Both the position numbers and the translations under genes were made by a program. A stretch of 64,000 bases of DNA. Origin: Aldehydirespirator sp965116865 (lineage in GTDB: Bacteria > Actinomycetota > Acidimicrobiia > Acidimicrobiales > Aldehydirespiratoraceae). Numbering within the stretch: the first letter of the stretch is position 1; every line of letters starts with the position of its first letter. Under the pieces are notes generated by a model. That model was not told the DNA's origin and did no database searches. It saw nothing but the letters and a program-made list of their open reading frames with translations. Of the stretch, positions 34,070 to 42,920 are shown in pieces. The stretch spans positions 2,728,001 to 2,792,000 of the forward strand of contig OZ220727.1 of assembly GCA_965116865.1 (NCBI GenBank), read 5' to 3'.

Positions 34070-35005
34070 GTGAGTGACCGTCGATCCGCGCGGCCTTTGC
34101 GAGAGGTGACCGGTGCCGAGGTCGAGGCATTCCACCGCGACGGGGCGGTGTTGCTCACCGGTGTGCTGGCGCCGGAGTGGGTGGACCTGATCGCCGATGG
34201 GCTGGAGGAGTGCTTCGCCGAGCGCGACCACATGTCCAGCGAGGTCGTCGCCCGAGGAGCGACCGTGCGAGCCGACCATCTGCTGGCCGCCCGGTCGGCC
34301 TGCCTCCGCCGGTTCGCCTGCGAGTCGCCCGTCGGCGGGCTGGTGGGCTCGGTGCTCGGCGCCCCGGTGCGTTTCTATATGGACCAGATGTTCTTCCGCA
34401 GGGCCGGTCCGATGGCGCCGACCCCGTGGCACCAGGACACCAGCTACCACAACGCGGAGGGGACGGACCTGGTGCGGGCTTGGGCGTCGCCCGACCCGGT
34501 GCCCCGCCCTGCCAGTCTCGAGGTGGTCCGCGGATCGCACCGCTGGAACGTCGCCTACCGGCCGATGGTGGGCCGCGACCCCGACATGTCCGACGAGGAG
34601 AACGCGCTGCGGATGGCCCTGGCCCGCAAGCGCGGCGTCTACGAGAAGGGGGGCTCCGGGTTCGCTTACCGAGGCGTGGTGATGGACAAGTCGCTGCCGC
34701 CCACCCCCGACGTGCCCCGCAACCGCGGGTCATTCGACATCGTGGGATGGGACTACCGGCCCGGCGACCTGATCCTGTTCCACGGCAACCTGCTCCACGG
34801 AACGGCGGAGACAGCGACCCTCGAGCACGACCGTCGGGCCTATGCCGCGCTCTTCGCCGGTCCCGATGCACGGTATGTCAGGCGGGCCGGCCAGATGGTG
34901 CCCGACCCTCCGGGCCTGGCCGGGCACGAACCCCGGACGGGCCAGGCTCTCGACAGCTTCGGCGACGTGTTCCCGCTGGTGTGGTCGCCGGGCGACTGGA
35001 ACTGA
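34070..35005 (+). CDS. Phytanoyl-CoA-dioxygenase-like Fe(II)/2-oxoglutarate enzyme
   Basis: GTG 34070 is chosen because GGGGGAAGG lies just before it and the conserved sequence begins soon after (LREVTGAEVEAFHRDGAVLL). The 311-aa protein shows the HxD...H iron triad: TPWHQDTSYHN and the distal His in LFHGNLLHGTAETA. An Arg about ten residues later (DRRAYAALF) binds 2-oxoglutarate. PhyH-family members hydroxylate acyl or polyketide-like substrates. With the ACP 126 bp upstream on the same strand, the substrate could be ACP-bound. It overlaps nothing. Confidence 0.8.
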   Translation: MSDRRSARPLREVTGAEVEAFHRDGAVLLTGVLAPEWVDLIADGLEECFAERDHMSSEVVARGATVRADHLLAARSACLRRFACESPVGGLVGSVLGAPVRFYMDQMFFRRAGPMAPTPWHQDTSYHNAEGTDLVRAWASPDPVPRPASLEVVRGSHRWNVAYRPMVGRDPDMSDEENALRMALARKRGVYEKGGSGFAYRGVVMDKSLPPTPDVPRNRGSFDIVGWDYRPGDLILFHGNLLHGTAETATLEHDRRAYAALFAGPDARYVRRAGQMVPDPPGLAGHEPRTGQALDSFGDVFPLVWSPGDWN

Positions 35006-35174
35006 GCCTGTGCTCCGGTCCGGCTGCATGAGGCGGGCGCCGGTGGCTGCGCCGAGTTCGGTGTCGTTGATGTCCCGCGGCAGCCATTGGACGGATCGGC
35101 TGCCGCGGCGCACTGAACCGTCCAGGACCCGGTTGGGCGCCGGCTTGCAAGATGATGCGTACATGAACTGATTC

Positions 35175-38100
35175 TTGGGTCAGGGTGGCAAGAACTTGGG
35201 TCAGGACAGCGAACAGAGCGCGGCGGAGGACGCACAGCGTCGCTGTCTGCTGGCCGACGAGACGATCGAGCGGGTCGAGCGCTGGCTGGACGCGTCCGGC
35301 GTGCCGGTGCCGCGCCGGGAACGTCTAGCGGCCCGGCGGTTGGCGACGATGGTCAGCGACCGGCCGGGCACGGTCTTCGCTATGCGGTTCGTGGACCGGG
35401 TGATCCGGCCGGAGGATCCGACAGTGTCCGCCGGGCAGTTGGCCTCGCTGGTGGACGAGGCCGAACTGCCGGGGTTCTTGTCGTGGCCGGACCGGTGGCT
35501 GCTGCGTGCCGGCGCCTGGCTGGGTCGGAGCTTCCCGGGTGTGGTGATGCCGCTGGCTCGCCGGCGCATGAGGTCGCTGGTGGGCCATCTGGTGGTCGAC
35601 GCCGACCCTGGGCGGCTGGGCGCACATCTGCGGGAGCGCTCGGAGGCGGGCTTCTCGATGAACGTCAACATGCTGGGCGAGGCCGTGCTGGGCGCCGTCG
35701 AGGCCCGCCGTCGCCACCGCGAGGTGCTCGAGACGCTGGCCCAGGCACACCTGGACTACGTGTCGGTGAAGGTCTCGGCGGTGGTGTCCCAACTCAATGA
35801 GTGGGACTTCGACGGGTCGGTCCAGCGGGTGGTGGAGGCGTTTCGGCCGCTGCTGCGGACGGCCGCGGCCACTGTGCCGGCGACGTTCGTCAACTTCGAC
35901 ATGGAGGAGTACCACGACTTGGAGCTGACCACTGCGGCGTTCCGGATCCTGCTGGAGGAGTCCGAGTTCGAGGGGGTCGATGCCGGCATTGTGCTTCAGG
36001 CCTACCTGCCGGACTGCTTCGACGCCCTGCGGGAGTTAGTGGACTGGCACAACGGCTTGGTGGCGGCCGGCCGGCGGTCCGGCGAGATCAAGATCCGGCT
36101 GGTGAAGGGGGCCAACCTGGCCATGGAGCGGGTGGAGGCCGCCATGCGGGGCTGGCCGCAGGCACCTTACGGCACCAAGGCCGAGACCGACGCCAACTAC
36201 AAGCGCTGCCTGGACTGGGTGCTGACCCTTGAGAGGACCGCCTCGGTGCGGATCGGGGTGGCCAGTCACAACCTCTTCGACGTGGCCTGGGCCGATCTGC
36301 TGGCCGCGCGGCGCGAGGTCCGCCAACGGTTGGAGTTCGAGATGCTCGAGGGCATGGCGCCCACAGAGGCCGAGCTGCTGCGGGCCGACGGCAGGGGAGT
36401 GCTGCTGTACACCCCGGCGGTGGCCGCGGCGGACTTCGACGTGGCCATCGCCTACCTGTTCCGTCGCTTGGAGGAGAACGCGTCGGACGAGAACTTCATC
36501 CACCACCTGTTCGGCCTGCGGCACGGCACGGCCGTCTTCGAGTCTGAGGCGGCCAAGTTCCGGGCCGCGGTCGCCGAGCGATGGTCGGTCGACTTTGTGC
36601 CGCGTCGCGGCCAGGACCGCAGACGCGAACCCGAACCGGCAGATCCCACAGCCGGGTTCTTCAACGAGCCCGACACCGACCCTGCACTGGCTCCCAATCG
36701 ATCCTGGGCCCAACAGATCGTCAGCCGGGAATGGCGCGGCCCCGCTGCTGCGCTCACGACCAGATCGGTCGACGTCGACCGGGTAGTGGGCACTGCCGTC
36801 GACGCGCAACCGGGATGGGCGGCCCGGTCGCTGACGGAGCGCCGCAGTCTGCTGTGGCGGGTGGCCGACGAGTTGACCCGTCGGCGGGGTGATCTGGTAG
36901 CGGCCATGATGCACGAGGGCCACAAAACGATCGCCGAAGCCGACCCCGAGGTGTCCGAGGCCATCGACTTCGCCCGCTGGTACGGGGACCGAGCCCTGGA
37001 CCTCAGCGGCACAGGACTGGCCCGGTTCGAGCCCTTCGGCGCCGTGCTGGTGGTTCCGCCGTGGAACTTCCCGGTGGCGATCCCCTCCGGCGGCGCCTTC
37101 GCAGCGCTGGCCGCGGGCAACGCAGTGATCCTCAAGCCCGCCCCCGAGACGCCCGGCTGCGCAGAGATCGTGGCCGAATGCTGCTGGGACGCGGGCATAC
37201 CCCCAGGCGCGCTCTCGTTGATTCGCACACCCGACGACGCGGCCGGCCGCCACCTGGTCGCCCATCCCGATGTGGACGCGGTGATACTCACCGGCGCCTA
37301 CGACACCGCCCGAATGTTCCTGTCCTGGAAGCCGGAGATGCGTCTGCTGGCCGAGACCTCCGGCAAGAACTCCCTGGTCATTACCCCCAACGCCGACATC
37401 GACCTGGCCGTGGCCGACCTTGTGGCCTCCGCGTTCGGCCACTCGGGACAGAAGTGCTCCGCGGCCAGCCTTGCGATCTGCGTCGGCGAGACCTACGACT
37501 CGCCCAGGCTTCGCCGCCAACTCACCGACGCGGTCACCAGCCTCCGGGTCGGACCCAGCACCGAACTGGCCACTACCACCGGACCGGTGATCGCCCCACC
37601 CGAGGGCAGGCTGCTCCGTGCGCTCACCCGCCTCGACAACGGCGAGGAGTGGCTGGTCGAGCCCCGCCGCCTCGACGATCAGACCTGGACCCCCGGCGTG
37701 CGCCTCGGGGTCCGCGCCGGCTCATGGTTCCACCGGACCGAGTGCTTCGGCCCGGTGCTGGGCCTGATGCGAGCCGGCACCCTCGCCGATGCCATCGCCA
37801 TCCAGAACTCCAGCGCCTACGGCCTGACCGGCGGCATCCACACCCTCGACCCCGCCGAGATCCGCCAATGGACCGACACCGTGGAGGTAGGCAACGCCTA
37901 CATCAACCGCGGCACAACGGGCGCCATTGTGCGTCGCCAGCCCTTCGGCGGATGGAAGCAGTCATCAGTCGGTCCCGGGGTCAAAGCCGGAGGGCCCAAC
38001 TACGTGGCCCGGCTCGGCACTTGGCATCCCGCCGACACTGGGTTGAGCGACGACGAATGGCTGCAAGCAGCTAGCGCTAGCGACGAGGCCGCCTGGCGCA

Positions 38101-38501
38101 CCGAGTTCGGGGTCGAGCACGATCCGTCCGGGTTGTTCTGCGAATCCAACCTTTTCCGCTATCGGCCCCTGCCGAAAGTGGCTCTGCGCGCCGAAGCCGA
38201 CGCTGAACCCCGAGACATCACCCGAGTGCTCGCTGCGGCCAGTCGCTGCGGCGTGTCCGTGATCGAGTCACACGCCGCCCATGAGACCAGCGACCAGTTC
38301 GCAACCCGCCTCAACTCTCTGGACATTGAACGAGTCCGTGTGGTTGGAATCTGCAGCCAACAGCTACGGGCCGCGGCCAACGAAACCCGCATCCACATCG
38401 CCGACGACCCTGTCACCGCCGAAGGTCGCGTCGAGTTGATGCACTACCTGCGCGAGCAGGCCGTCAGCCGCACCACCCACCGCTACGGGAACGTCCTATA
38501 G
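35175..38501 (+). CDS. putA: Bifunctional proline dehydrogenase / P5C dehydrogenase
   Basis: A 1108-aa PutA-type enzyme oxidising proline to glutamate. The PRODH barrel spans about residues 60-480: MNVNMLGEAVLG, KVSAVVSQLNEW, VNFDMEEYHDLELT, RLVKGANLAMERVEA, ASHNLFDVAWADLL. The aldehyde dehydrogenase half follows: VVPPWNFPVAIPSGG, LLAETSGKNSLVITPNADID with the general-base Glu, and catalytic Cys in FGHSGQKCSAASLA. An extra C-terminal ~180 residues follow PFGGWKQSSVGPG. There is no DNA-binding domain, so it is not the enterobacterial repressor type. The start is uncertain: TTG 35175 or TTG 35196 within a duplicated TTGGGTCAGG. The stop TAG comes from the left end of an inserted MITE-B; without it the frame would run on. 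Confidence 0.88.
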   Translation: MGQGGKNLGQDSEQSAAEDAQRRCLLADETIERVERWLDASGVPVPRRERLAARRLATMVSDRPGTVFAMRFVDRVIRPEDPTVSAGQLASLVDEAELPGFLSWPDRWLLRAGAWLGRSFPGVVMPLARRRMRSLVGHLVVDADPGRLGAHLRERSEAGFSMNVNMLGEAVLGAVEARRRHREVLETLAQAHLDYVSVKVSAVVSQLNEWDFDGSVQRVVEAFRPLLRTAAATVPATFVNFDMEEYHDLELTTAAFRILLEESEFEGVDAGIVLQAYLPDCFDALRELVDWHNGLVAAGRRSGEIKIRLVKGANLAMERVEAAMRGWPQAPYGTKAETDANYKRCLDWVLTLERTASVRIGVASHNLFDVAWADLLAARREVRQRLEFEMLEGMAPTEAELLRADGRGVLLYTPAVAAADFDVAIAYLFRRLEENASDENFIHHLFGLRHGTAVFESEAAKFRAAVAERWSVDFVPRRGQDRRREPEPADPTAGFFNEPDTDPALAPNRSWAQQIVSREWRGPAAALTTRSVDVDRVVGTAVDAQPGWAARSLTERRSLLWRVADELTRRRGDLVAAMMHEGHKTIAEADPEVSEAIDFARWYGDRALDLSGTGLARFEPFGAVLVVPPWNFPVAIPSGGAFAALAAGNAVILKPAPETPGCAEIVAECCWDAGIPPGALSLIRTPDDAAGRHLVAHPDVDAVILTGAYDTARMFLSWKPEMRLLAETSGKNSLVITPNADIDLAVADLVASAFGHSGQKCSAASLAICVGETYDSPRLRRQLTDAVTSLRVGPSTELATTTGPVIAPPEGRLLRALTRLDNGEEWLVEPRRLDDQTWTPGVRLGVRAGSWFHRTECFGPVLGLMRAGTLADAIAIQNSSAYGLTGGIHTLDPAEIRQWTDTVEVGNAYINRGTTGAIVRRQPFGGWKQSSVGPGVKAGGPNYVARLGTWHPADTGLSDDEWLQAASASDEAAWRTEFGVEHDPSGLFCESNLFRYRPLPKVALRAEADAEPRDITRVLAAASRCGVSVIESHAAHETSDQFATRLNSLDIERVRVVGICSQQLRAAANETRIHIADDPVTAEGRVELMHYLREQAVSRTTHRYGNVL

Positions 38502-38601
38502 GACACTGCTGAGCAATGCCGATTCTGCGTGACCCGCATGCTTCTGAGCTGGGGTTTTGTGAGCGAGGATTGCGCTGTTCGGGACTTGCTCGGCACTCTC
38601 C
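38501..38601 (+). mobile_element. MITE-B, copy at the putA stop
   Basis: Starts GGACACTGCTGAGCAATGCC and ends TTGCTCGGCACTCTCC; these ends are imperfect inverted repeats, flanked by TATA on each side. Inner sequence (GAGCTGGGGTTTTGTGAGCG) matches the IS630-type ends at 862-943 and 31166-31250. Its first G completes the TAG of putA. Confidence 0.75.
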
Positions 38602-38629
38602 TATAGGGGCTCCCCCGCGTCCCCAGGAA

Positions 38630-38790
38630 GCCGTGCCGGTCCCGGTCTGGTTGCTCATTTTGGAGGGTCATTCGCGGAAGCTGTGCCGGTCCCGGTCTGG
38701 TTGCTCATTTTGGAGGGTCATTCGCGGAAACTGTGCCGGTTCCGGTCTGGTTGCTCATTTTGGAGGGTCGTTCGCGGAAGCTGTGCCGGA
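38630..38790. repeat. 50-bp tandem repeat spanning the 3' end of a leftward gene
   Basis: Units of 50 bp (GCYGTGCCGGTCCCGGTCTG...) begin at 38630, 38680, 38730 and 38780 (partial). The unit at the right end contains the last codons (TASANDPPK) and TGA stop of the leftward gene at 38755-39285. Each further unit repeats that stop region downstream. Confidence 0.92.
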
Positions 38791-39285
38791 TGCGGCGTCC
38801 GTGGCGCCGGGATCGGGCGCCGGGGTGCCGTCGATGAGCCTGCCCTCGATCGCGGCCGAGACTCTGTCGGCCATGTTGGGCGTGGCGATCAGCGCAGTGA
38901 GCTTGCGGTCGAGTTCGGACATCATGGCGGTGAGCGCGACGTTGGTCTCGGCCACGCTCTCCTTGAGCGCCGCGAAGTCCTCCTCGAGCCGGTTGAATCG
39001 GGCGTCCATGCGATCCTCGAGCCGGGCGAACCGCGTGTCCATGCTGTCCTCGAGCCGGTTGATCCTCTCGTGGGTGATGGTGAGGTTGAAGATGAGGATC
39101 GCCACGAGGGCGGTGCCGAAGACGGCGAGCAGAGGGTTGTCGCCCAACTGTTTGAGGGCGCGGCGACCGACTGCGGCGCCCGCTTGCGACACGGGTCGTC
39201 TCTCGACGGCCGCAGCTGTGCCGGGTTCGGCGGTATGGGGCATTGGAATAGCGGTCTCCGCGGCGGAGTGGGCTGGGGCGGACAT
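38755..39285 (-). CDS. Single-pass membrane protein with coiled coil
   Basis: A 176-aa protein: N-terminal ~45 polar residues, one membrane segment (NPLLAVFGTALVAILIFNLT), then a heptad-like coiled coil built of near-repeats (RINRLEDSMDTRFARLEDRM, DARFNRLEEDFAALKES). A Thr/Ala/Pro-rich tail follows. I do not recognise a specific family; the arrangement resembles DUF1640-like or LPXTG-less coiled-coil anchors. Its stop falls in a 50-bp tandem repeat. The ~200 bp to the next MITE hold no gene. Confidence 0.6.
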   Translation of the reverse strand: MSAPAHSAAETAIPMPHTAEPGTAAAVERRPVSQAGAAVGRRALKQLGDNPLLAVFGTALVAILIFNLTITHERINRLEDSMDTRFARLEDRMDARFNRLEEDFAALKESVAETNVALTAMMSELDRKLTALIATPNMADRVSAAIEGRLIDGTPAPDPGATDAASGTASANDPPK

Positions 39286-39482
39286 GGAGCCTCGTTGCAG
39301 GTCGGCGGCGCTACGTGCTGGAGCGCTTGATCTAACGTGTTGCTGACTGTCGTCGAAGCCCGGCCGCGAGGCTGGCCCATGAAGCTATCTGACAATCAAT
39401 GTCATGTCAACTCTTCATGCACTGCTGCTGATTGAACATCAATAAGGCTATGGGGAACGTGAACTCTGGGCGGCCACCTCGA

Positions 39483-39583
39483 CTAGTGGTATGTCGTCGA
39501 AATGGCTAGGGCAGCGCGGAGGGCTCTAGCCCCAGCTTGAAATGGCTACAGACGCCCCGACCAATTCAGCGACGGACCACTAG
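39483..39583 (+). mobile_element. MITE-A copy 3, truncating the DUF499 remnant
   Basis: An intact 101-bp MITE-A bounded by CTAG. On the minus strand the neighbouring frame reads ...NNEDRHVLALV and then enters the element as VRR-stop. The helicase remnant at 47263 has NNEHRHILALVEVADDD at the same place, so the insertion point in the old CTAG can be read directly. Confidence 0.92.
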
Positions 39584-40950
39584 GGCGAGGACGTGGCGGT
39601 CCTCGTTGTTGAGGCCGATCGAGTCCCAGGCCAAGCAGCTGCGCACCGCCTGGCGCAGATCCCGCAGGCGGGCCGCGTCGACGGCGAGGAACACCAGCAT
39701 GTTGCAGAATTGGCGGGCGCCGCCGGAGCGCTCCAGCAGGATCCGCTCTGCGATGCGGAGGGCTTCGCTCTGTTCGACCTTGGTGCCGTGGGCAGAGGTC
39801 GGGTCCAGCGCCACCAGCCGGGTCTCGTCTTCGTCCGGTACGTCTGCGGGGCCGCGCGGGCAGGCATGGACACCTGTGAAGTGGCCTCTGTCCTGGCGCA
39901 GCGCATCATCGACCAGCCCGCGGATCACTTCGTCGGTGTCGTCGTCGCTGAAGTGGTTCTCGGCCCGGTCGCGTGCCATGCGGTTGACGGTGGGCTGGAG
40001 CGCGTACCAGTAGCGGGCGCCGTCGCGGTACAGGTACATCGCCTGGTCCGACAGCCGGCGCAGCGCGTCCGGGATGTGGGCAGCGATGATGGTCGCCGAG
40101 ATGGAGGTACATCGCCTGGTCCGACAGCCGGCGCAGCGCGTCCGGGATGTGGGCAGCGATGATGGTCGCCGAGATGGAGGTACATCGCCTGGTCCGACAG
40201 CCGGCGCAGCGCGTCCGGGATGTGGGCAGCGATGATGGTCGCCGAGATGGAGGTACATCGCCTGGTCCGACAGCCGGCGCAGCGCGTCCGGGATGTGGGC
40301 AGCGATGATGGTCGCCGAGATGGAGGTACATCGCCTGGTCCGACAGCCGGCGCAGCGCGTCCGGGATGTGGGCAGCGATGATGGTCGCCGAGATGGAGGT
40401 ACATCGCCTGGTCCGACAGCCGGCGCAGCGCGTCCGGGATGTGGGCAGCGATGATGGTCGCCGAGATGGAGGTACATCGCCTGGTCCGACAGCCGGCGCA
40501 GCGCGTCGCCGTAGACGGCGGGCTTCTCCGCGCCGGGCTGCACGCATCCGAGCTTGATGGACCGGTCGTCCAGCCCACGGTTGGCGACCTGCTGCGACGG
40601 CGCGGTGCCGAAATACACGGTTCGTGCCACTTTGCGTGCCGCCCGGAATCGGCCGAGGCTCGGATGCTCCCGGTCGATCCTCGATGGAAGGGCGCCGGAG
40701 CCGTCCACGCCGGTCTCGACGACCGTGCGCCAGTCGGCGTCGAGGTGGCCCAGCAGTTCCTCGGCGACGTCGTTGTCGTCGATGGGGATGGTCGAGGGCA
40801 TTATCAGCAGGTTGGGGTCGTCTCCGATCCACAACGCATGCACGACTTCCGCCATGATCCGCAGCACGCCGCGTGTGCGTTGGAAGCGCTCGAGCGTGGA
40901 CCAGTCCCCGAAGAGGCGGTCGAACAACTCGGGATGGATGGGGTTTGCGA
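39566..40950 (-). pseudogene. DUF499-type ATPase, N-terminally deleted and repeat-expanded
   Basis: The frame contains the conserved DUF499 C-terminal half: ANPIHPELFDRLFGDWSTLE, RFQRTRGVLRIMAEVVHALW, DGSGALPSRIDREHPSLGRF, SIKLGCVQPGA, DALRRLSDQAMYL, YWYALQPTVNRMARDRAE. The Walker-containing N-terminal half is missing; upstream sequence is instead fused to a DUF1156 methylase fragment. Six extra 73-bp units lie inside DALRRLSDQAMYL; six times 73 is divisible by three, so the frame survives. Near the 3' end a short helicase-associated piece (GLNNEDRHVLALV) is joined on and a MITE supplies the stop. DUF499 and DUF1156 proteins are partners in an anti-phage-associated module. This copy is dead. 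Confidence 0.75.
40037..40509. repeat. 73-bp tandem array inside the DUF499 remnant
   Basis: Units start CATCGCCTGGTCCGACAGCC at 40037 and every 73 bp to 40475 (six full, one partial). Each has ~38 bp of genuine gene sequence (DALRRLSDQAMYL) plus ~35 bp of filler (CGGGATGTGGGCAGCGATGA...) foreign to the family. All three minus-strand frames of the unit lack stops. Confidence 0.95.
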
Positions 40951-41560
40951 GCGTCGAGCTGTCGCGCATGGCCACGGCCCTGCGCCGGCACCCTCTCCAG
41001 CGCTGCTGCCAGGTATTCGAGCTGTCCGCGGAAGTTCCCCGATGAGTTGGAGAACGGGTTGCCTTCGGCATAGACCCAGACCATCGGCAGGGCGTTGCGG
41101 GCGAAGACCTGATCGATCGTGTCGCGACCCGGGATTCCAGAAGCACAGGTTCGAGCTGCGGTTGGCCAGGTGTCCGACGACCAGGCCGAGGTAGTGGGCG
41201 ATTGCGTCTGCATACGACTGGTCTCCACCGTCGGCAAGTACCTGTTCGCGAGCCTCGGCCACCAAGTCGGCGAAAGTACACATGGTCGTGAGCTGACGAG
41301 CCGTGAACAGGTCGGCCCACTGTGTAGTTCCGTAGTTGGGAACCGTTATTGCCCGCGGGTTGGGGGATCCCGGCCCGCGAACCGGGCCGGGATCTCGATC
41401 TGCGCCTTGTTGATGAGCACCGCCACCGGATTCAAGTCCCGCGCATACACCTCCAAGCCCAATCGCTGGGCCTCCAACGGAATCGACCCCCCGCCGGCAA
41501 CGGATCCAGCACCGCTGGCAGTTCAGTCCCACTATCACGATTCCTGTAGGGACTTCTAGG
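40950..41560 (-). pseudogene. DUF1156 adenine-specific DNA methylase remnant
   Basis: Three pieces of one family are visible in different frames. The SAM-binding start is LDPF/AGGGSIPLEAQRLGLEVYA, with one base missing within the Phe codon, then RDLNPVAVLINKAQIEIPARF. After a large deletion comes the C-terminal part VPNYGTTQWADLFTARQLTT and CTFADLVAEAREQV. The last piece is ARNALPMVWVYAEGNPFSNS, then GNFRGQLEYLAAALE. The catalytic DPPY region is gone. It joins directly to the DUF499 remnant, so one deletion removed the methylase tail and the ATPase head. Confidence 0.7.
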
Positions 41561-41580
41561 AATCCCTCTTACGCCCGTGC

Positions 41581-42549
41581 TCATACGGCATCAGGGGCTT
41601 GGACAAAGATAAGCGTTCGATCAGCGAGGTTCCCCCGCAACAGACCGCCGTCAGCCGCCTTGATCTGACGCCATGCAGCGAAACCTTGGAAGATAGCTTC
41701 CTCCACTTCCCACAACGGACGCGCTTGCACTTCGAGGCCTGATGTGAGGGTCTTGAAAGTCCTTAGAACTTGATAGTCCAAGCTTTCAACGCTCTCGAGA
41801 TGGTTGTGGTTGCGGCCGTATTCGAACACGTATGCGGTGATACCTTCTTCAACTGCAATCGCTCGGCCACCATCCTCAACATTGTCAAGGTGTTCATCGC
41901 TCTTTCGTTTGCGTCCGAATAGATTTCCGCGGGCTACTGGTGACCAGCCCAAGACGGCAGCATTCGCCAAGTGAAATACATCGTGGAAGCGGTATCCGCT
42001 GTCGTCATAGGTGTTGTCACCTAAACGGTTACCAACTATCTCGCCTTCCCAGATCACTTCGATCTTCGCCTCACTCGACGAGTCCGAATCTCTTACGGGA
42101 CGTATTTCTACATCAAACTGCCGTGGCAACTGCTCTTCTGGCGCGCGTTGTGCATCAAAGTGATCTTCAGCGGCACGAGCGCGCCGCTGGGTGTCTGTCG
42201 GGCTGAGCCATCTATCGGTTACCTTGTCAATGTTGGAGGCGGCGATCTGCTCCAGAGAGAGCCCGAACTTTGTGGCTGCGTTGGCGACATACCATAGAAT
42301 GTCGCCAAGTTCTTCTTCGACGTTTGCAGGAAAGAGTTCATACGCTGAACCGTCACGGAGGTGCTTCTTGTATCCTGAAAGCAGAGTTCCGATTTCGCCT
42401 GCGAGGCCCAGCAGTGGGACTAGCTTCGCGTCAGCACCACTATCGCCCGATATAGGTATACGGTCGGTCGTTTGTGCCCGTTGCTGAAACTCAACTAGGG
42501 TCATTCTGCTACCAGAGTCCACGAAACCGCGCCTTGCATTAGATATCAC
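41581..42549 (-). CDS. MazG-like nucleotide pyrophosphohydrolase domain protein
   Basis: GTG 42549 shares its first base with the TAG stop of the XRE gene (TAGTG). Of 322 residues, about 15-115 resemble a MazG-like NTP pyrophosphohydrolase: LLGLAGEIGTLLSGYKKHL with EIG in place of the usual EExxE pair, and VEEELGDILWYVANAATKFG with the E-x3-D metal motif. The C-terminal ~200 residues (DDSGYRFHDVFHLANAAVLG...DGGRAIAVEEGITAYVFEYG) are an extra domain typical of a MazG subset that I cannot name. It probably hydrolyses a (modified or alarmone) nucleotide. It is the last gene of the TIR-SLOG-HMUDK-XRE-MazG operon. Base composition is lower in GC than the surrounding genome. Confidence 0.75.
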   Translation of the reverse strand: MISNARRGFVDSGSRMTLVEFQQRAQTTDRIPISGDSGADAKLVPLLGLAGEIGTLLSGYKKHLRDGSAYELFPANVEEELGDILWYVANAATKFGLSLEQIAASNIDKVTDRWLSPTDTQRRARAAEDHFDAQRAPEEQLPRQFDVEIRPVRDSDSSSEAKIEVIWEGEIVGNRLGDNTYDDSGYRFHDVFHLANAAVLGWSPVARGNLFGRKRKSDEHLDNVEDGGRAIAVEEGITAYVFEYGRNHNHLESVESLDYQVLRTFKTLTSGLEVQARPLWEVEEAIFQGFAAWRQIKAADGGLLRGNLADRTLIFVQAPDAV

Positions 42550-42920
42550 TACGGCTGAGCAGTATCCACCCAGAACTCAGCAGATCTCAGTACTCGCAGC
42601 TTGTCGGTCTTAGCAAGATCTTTGGTGCTGCGAAGCAGTGATTCTGACAGCTCTATTCTGTCCAGAAACCATCCTACCGGTCTGCGGTAAAGACGCGCCA
42701 TCCTACGCAATTCAAACGGTCGCACGCGGCGCGTGCCGCGTTCAATGGCGGAGACCGTCGATCTTGAAAGGCCGAGGACGCTGGCTACATCCAGTTGGAG
42801 AAGGCCGACATGTCGGCGGGCCTCTCCCAGCCGCTCGGCGAGTTGCCGTTGCTCAGACTCGCCGAGCTTCTCGAGCGGATCAGGGCTCATTGGTTCGTCC
42901 AGATTAGCCCCAACGGTCAC
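42549..42920 (-). CDS. XRE-family transcriptional regulator
   Basis: A 123-aa protein. GTG 42920 overlaps the upstream stop as GTGA. A helix-turn-helix spans about residues 28-85 (LGEARRHVGLLQLDVASVLG, LSRSTVSAIERGTRRVRPFE). A ~35-residue tail follows that may dimerise or sense (LYRRPVGWFLDRIELSES). Encoded inside the operon between the thymine-modification-like and MazG genes, it likely autoregulates the island. Confidence 0.85.
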   Translation of the reverse strand: MTVGANLDEPMSPDPLEKLGESEQRQLAERLGEARRHVGLLQLDVASVLGLSRSTVSAIERGTRRVRPFELRRMARLYRRPVGWFLDRIELSESLLRSTKDLAKTDKLRVLRSAEFWVDTAQP

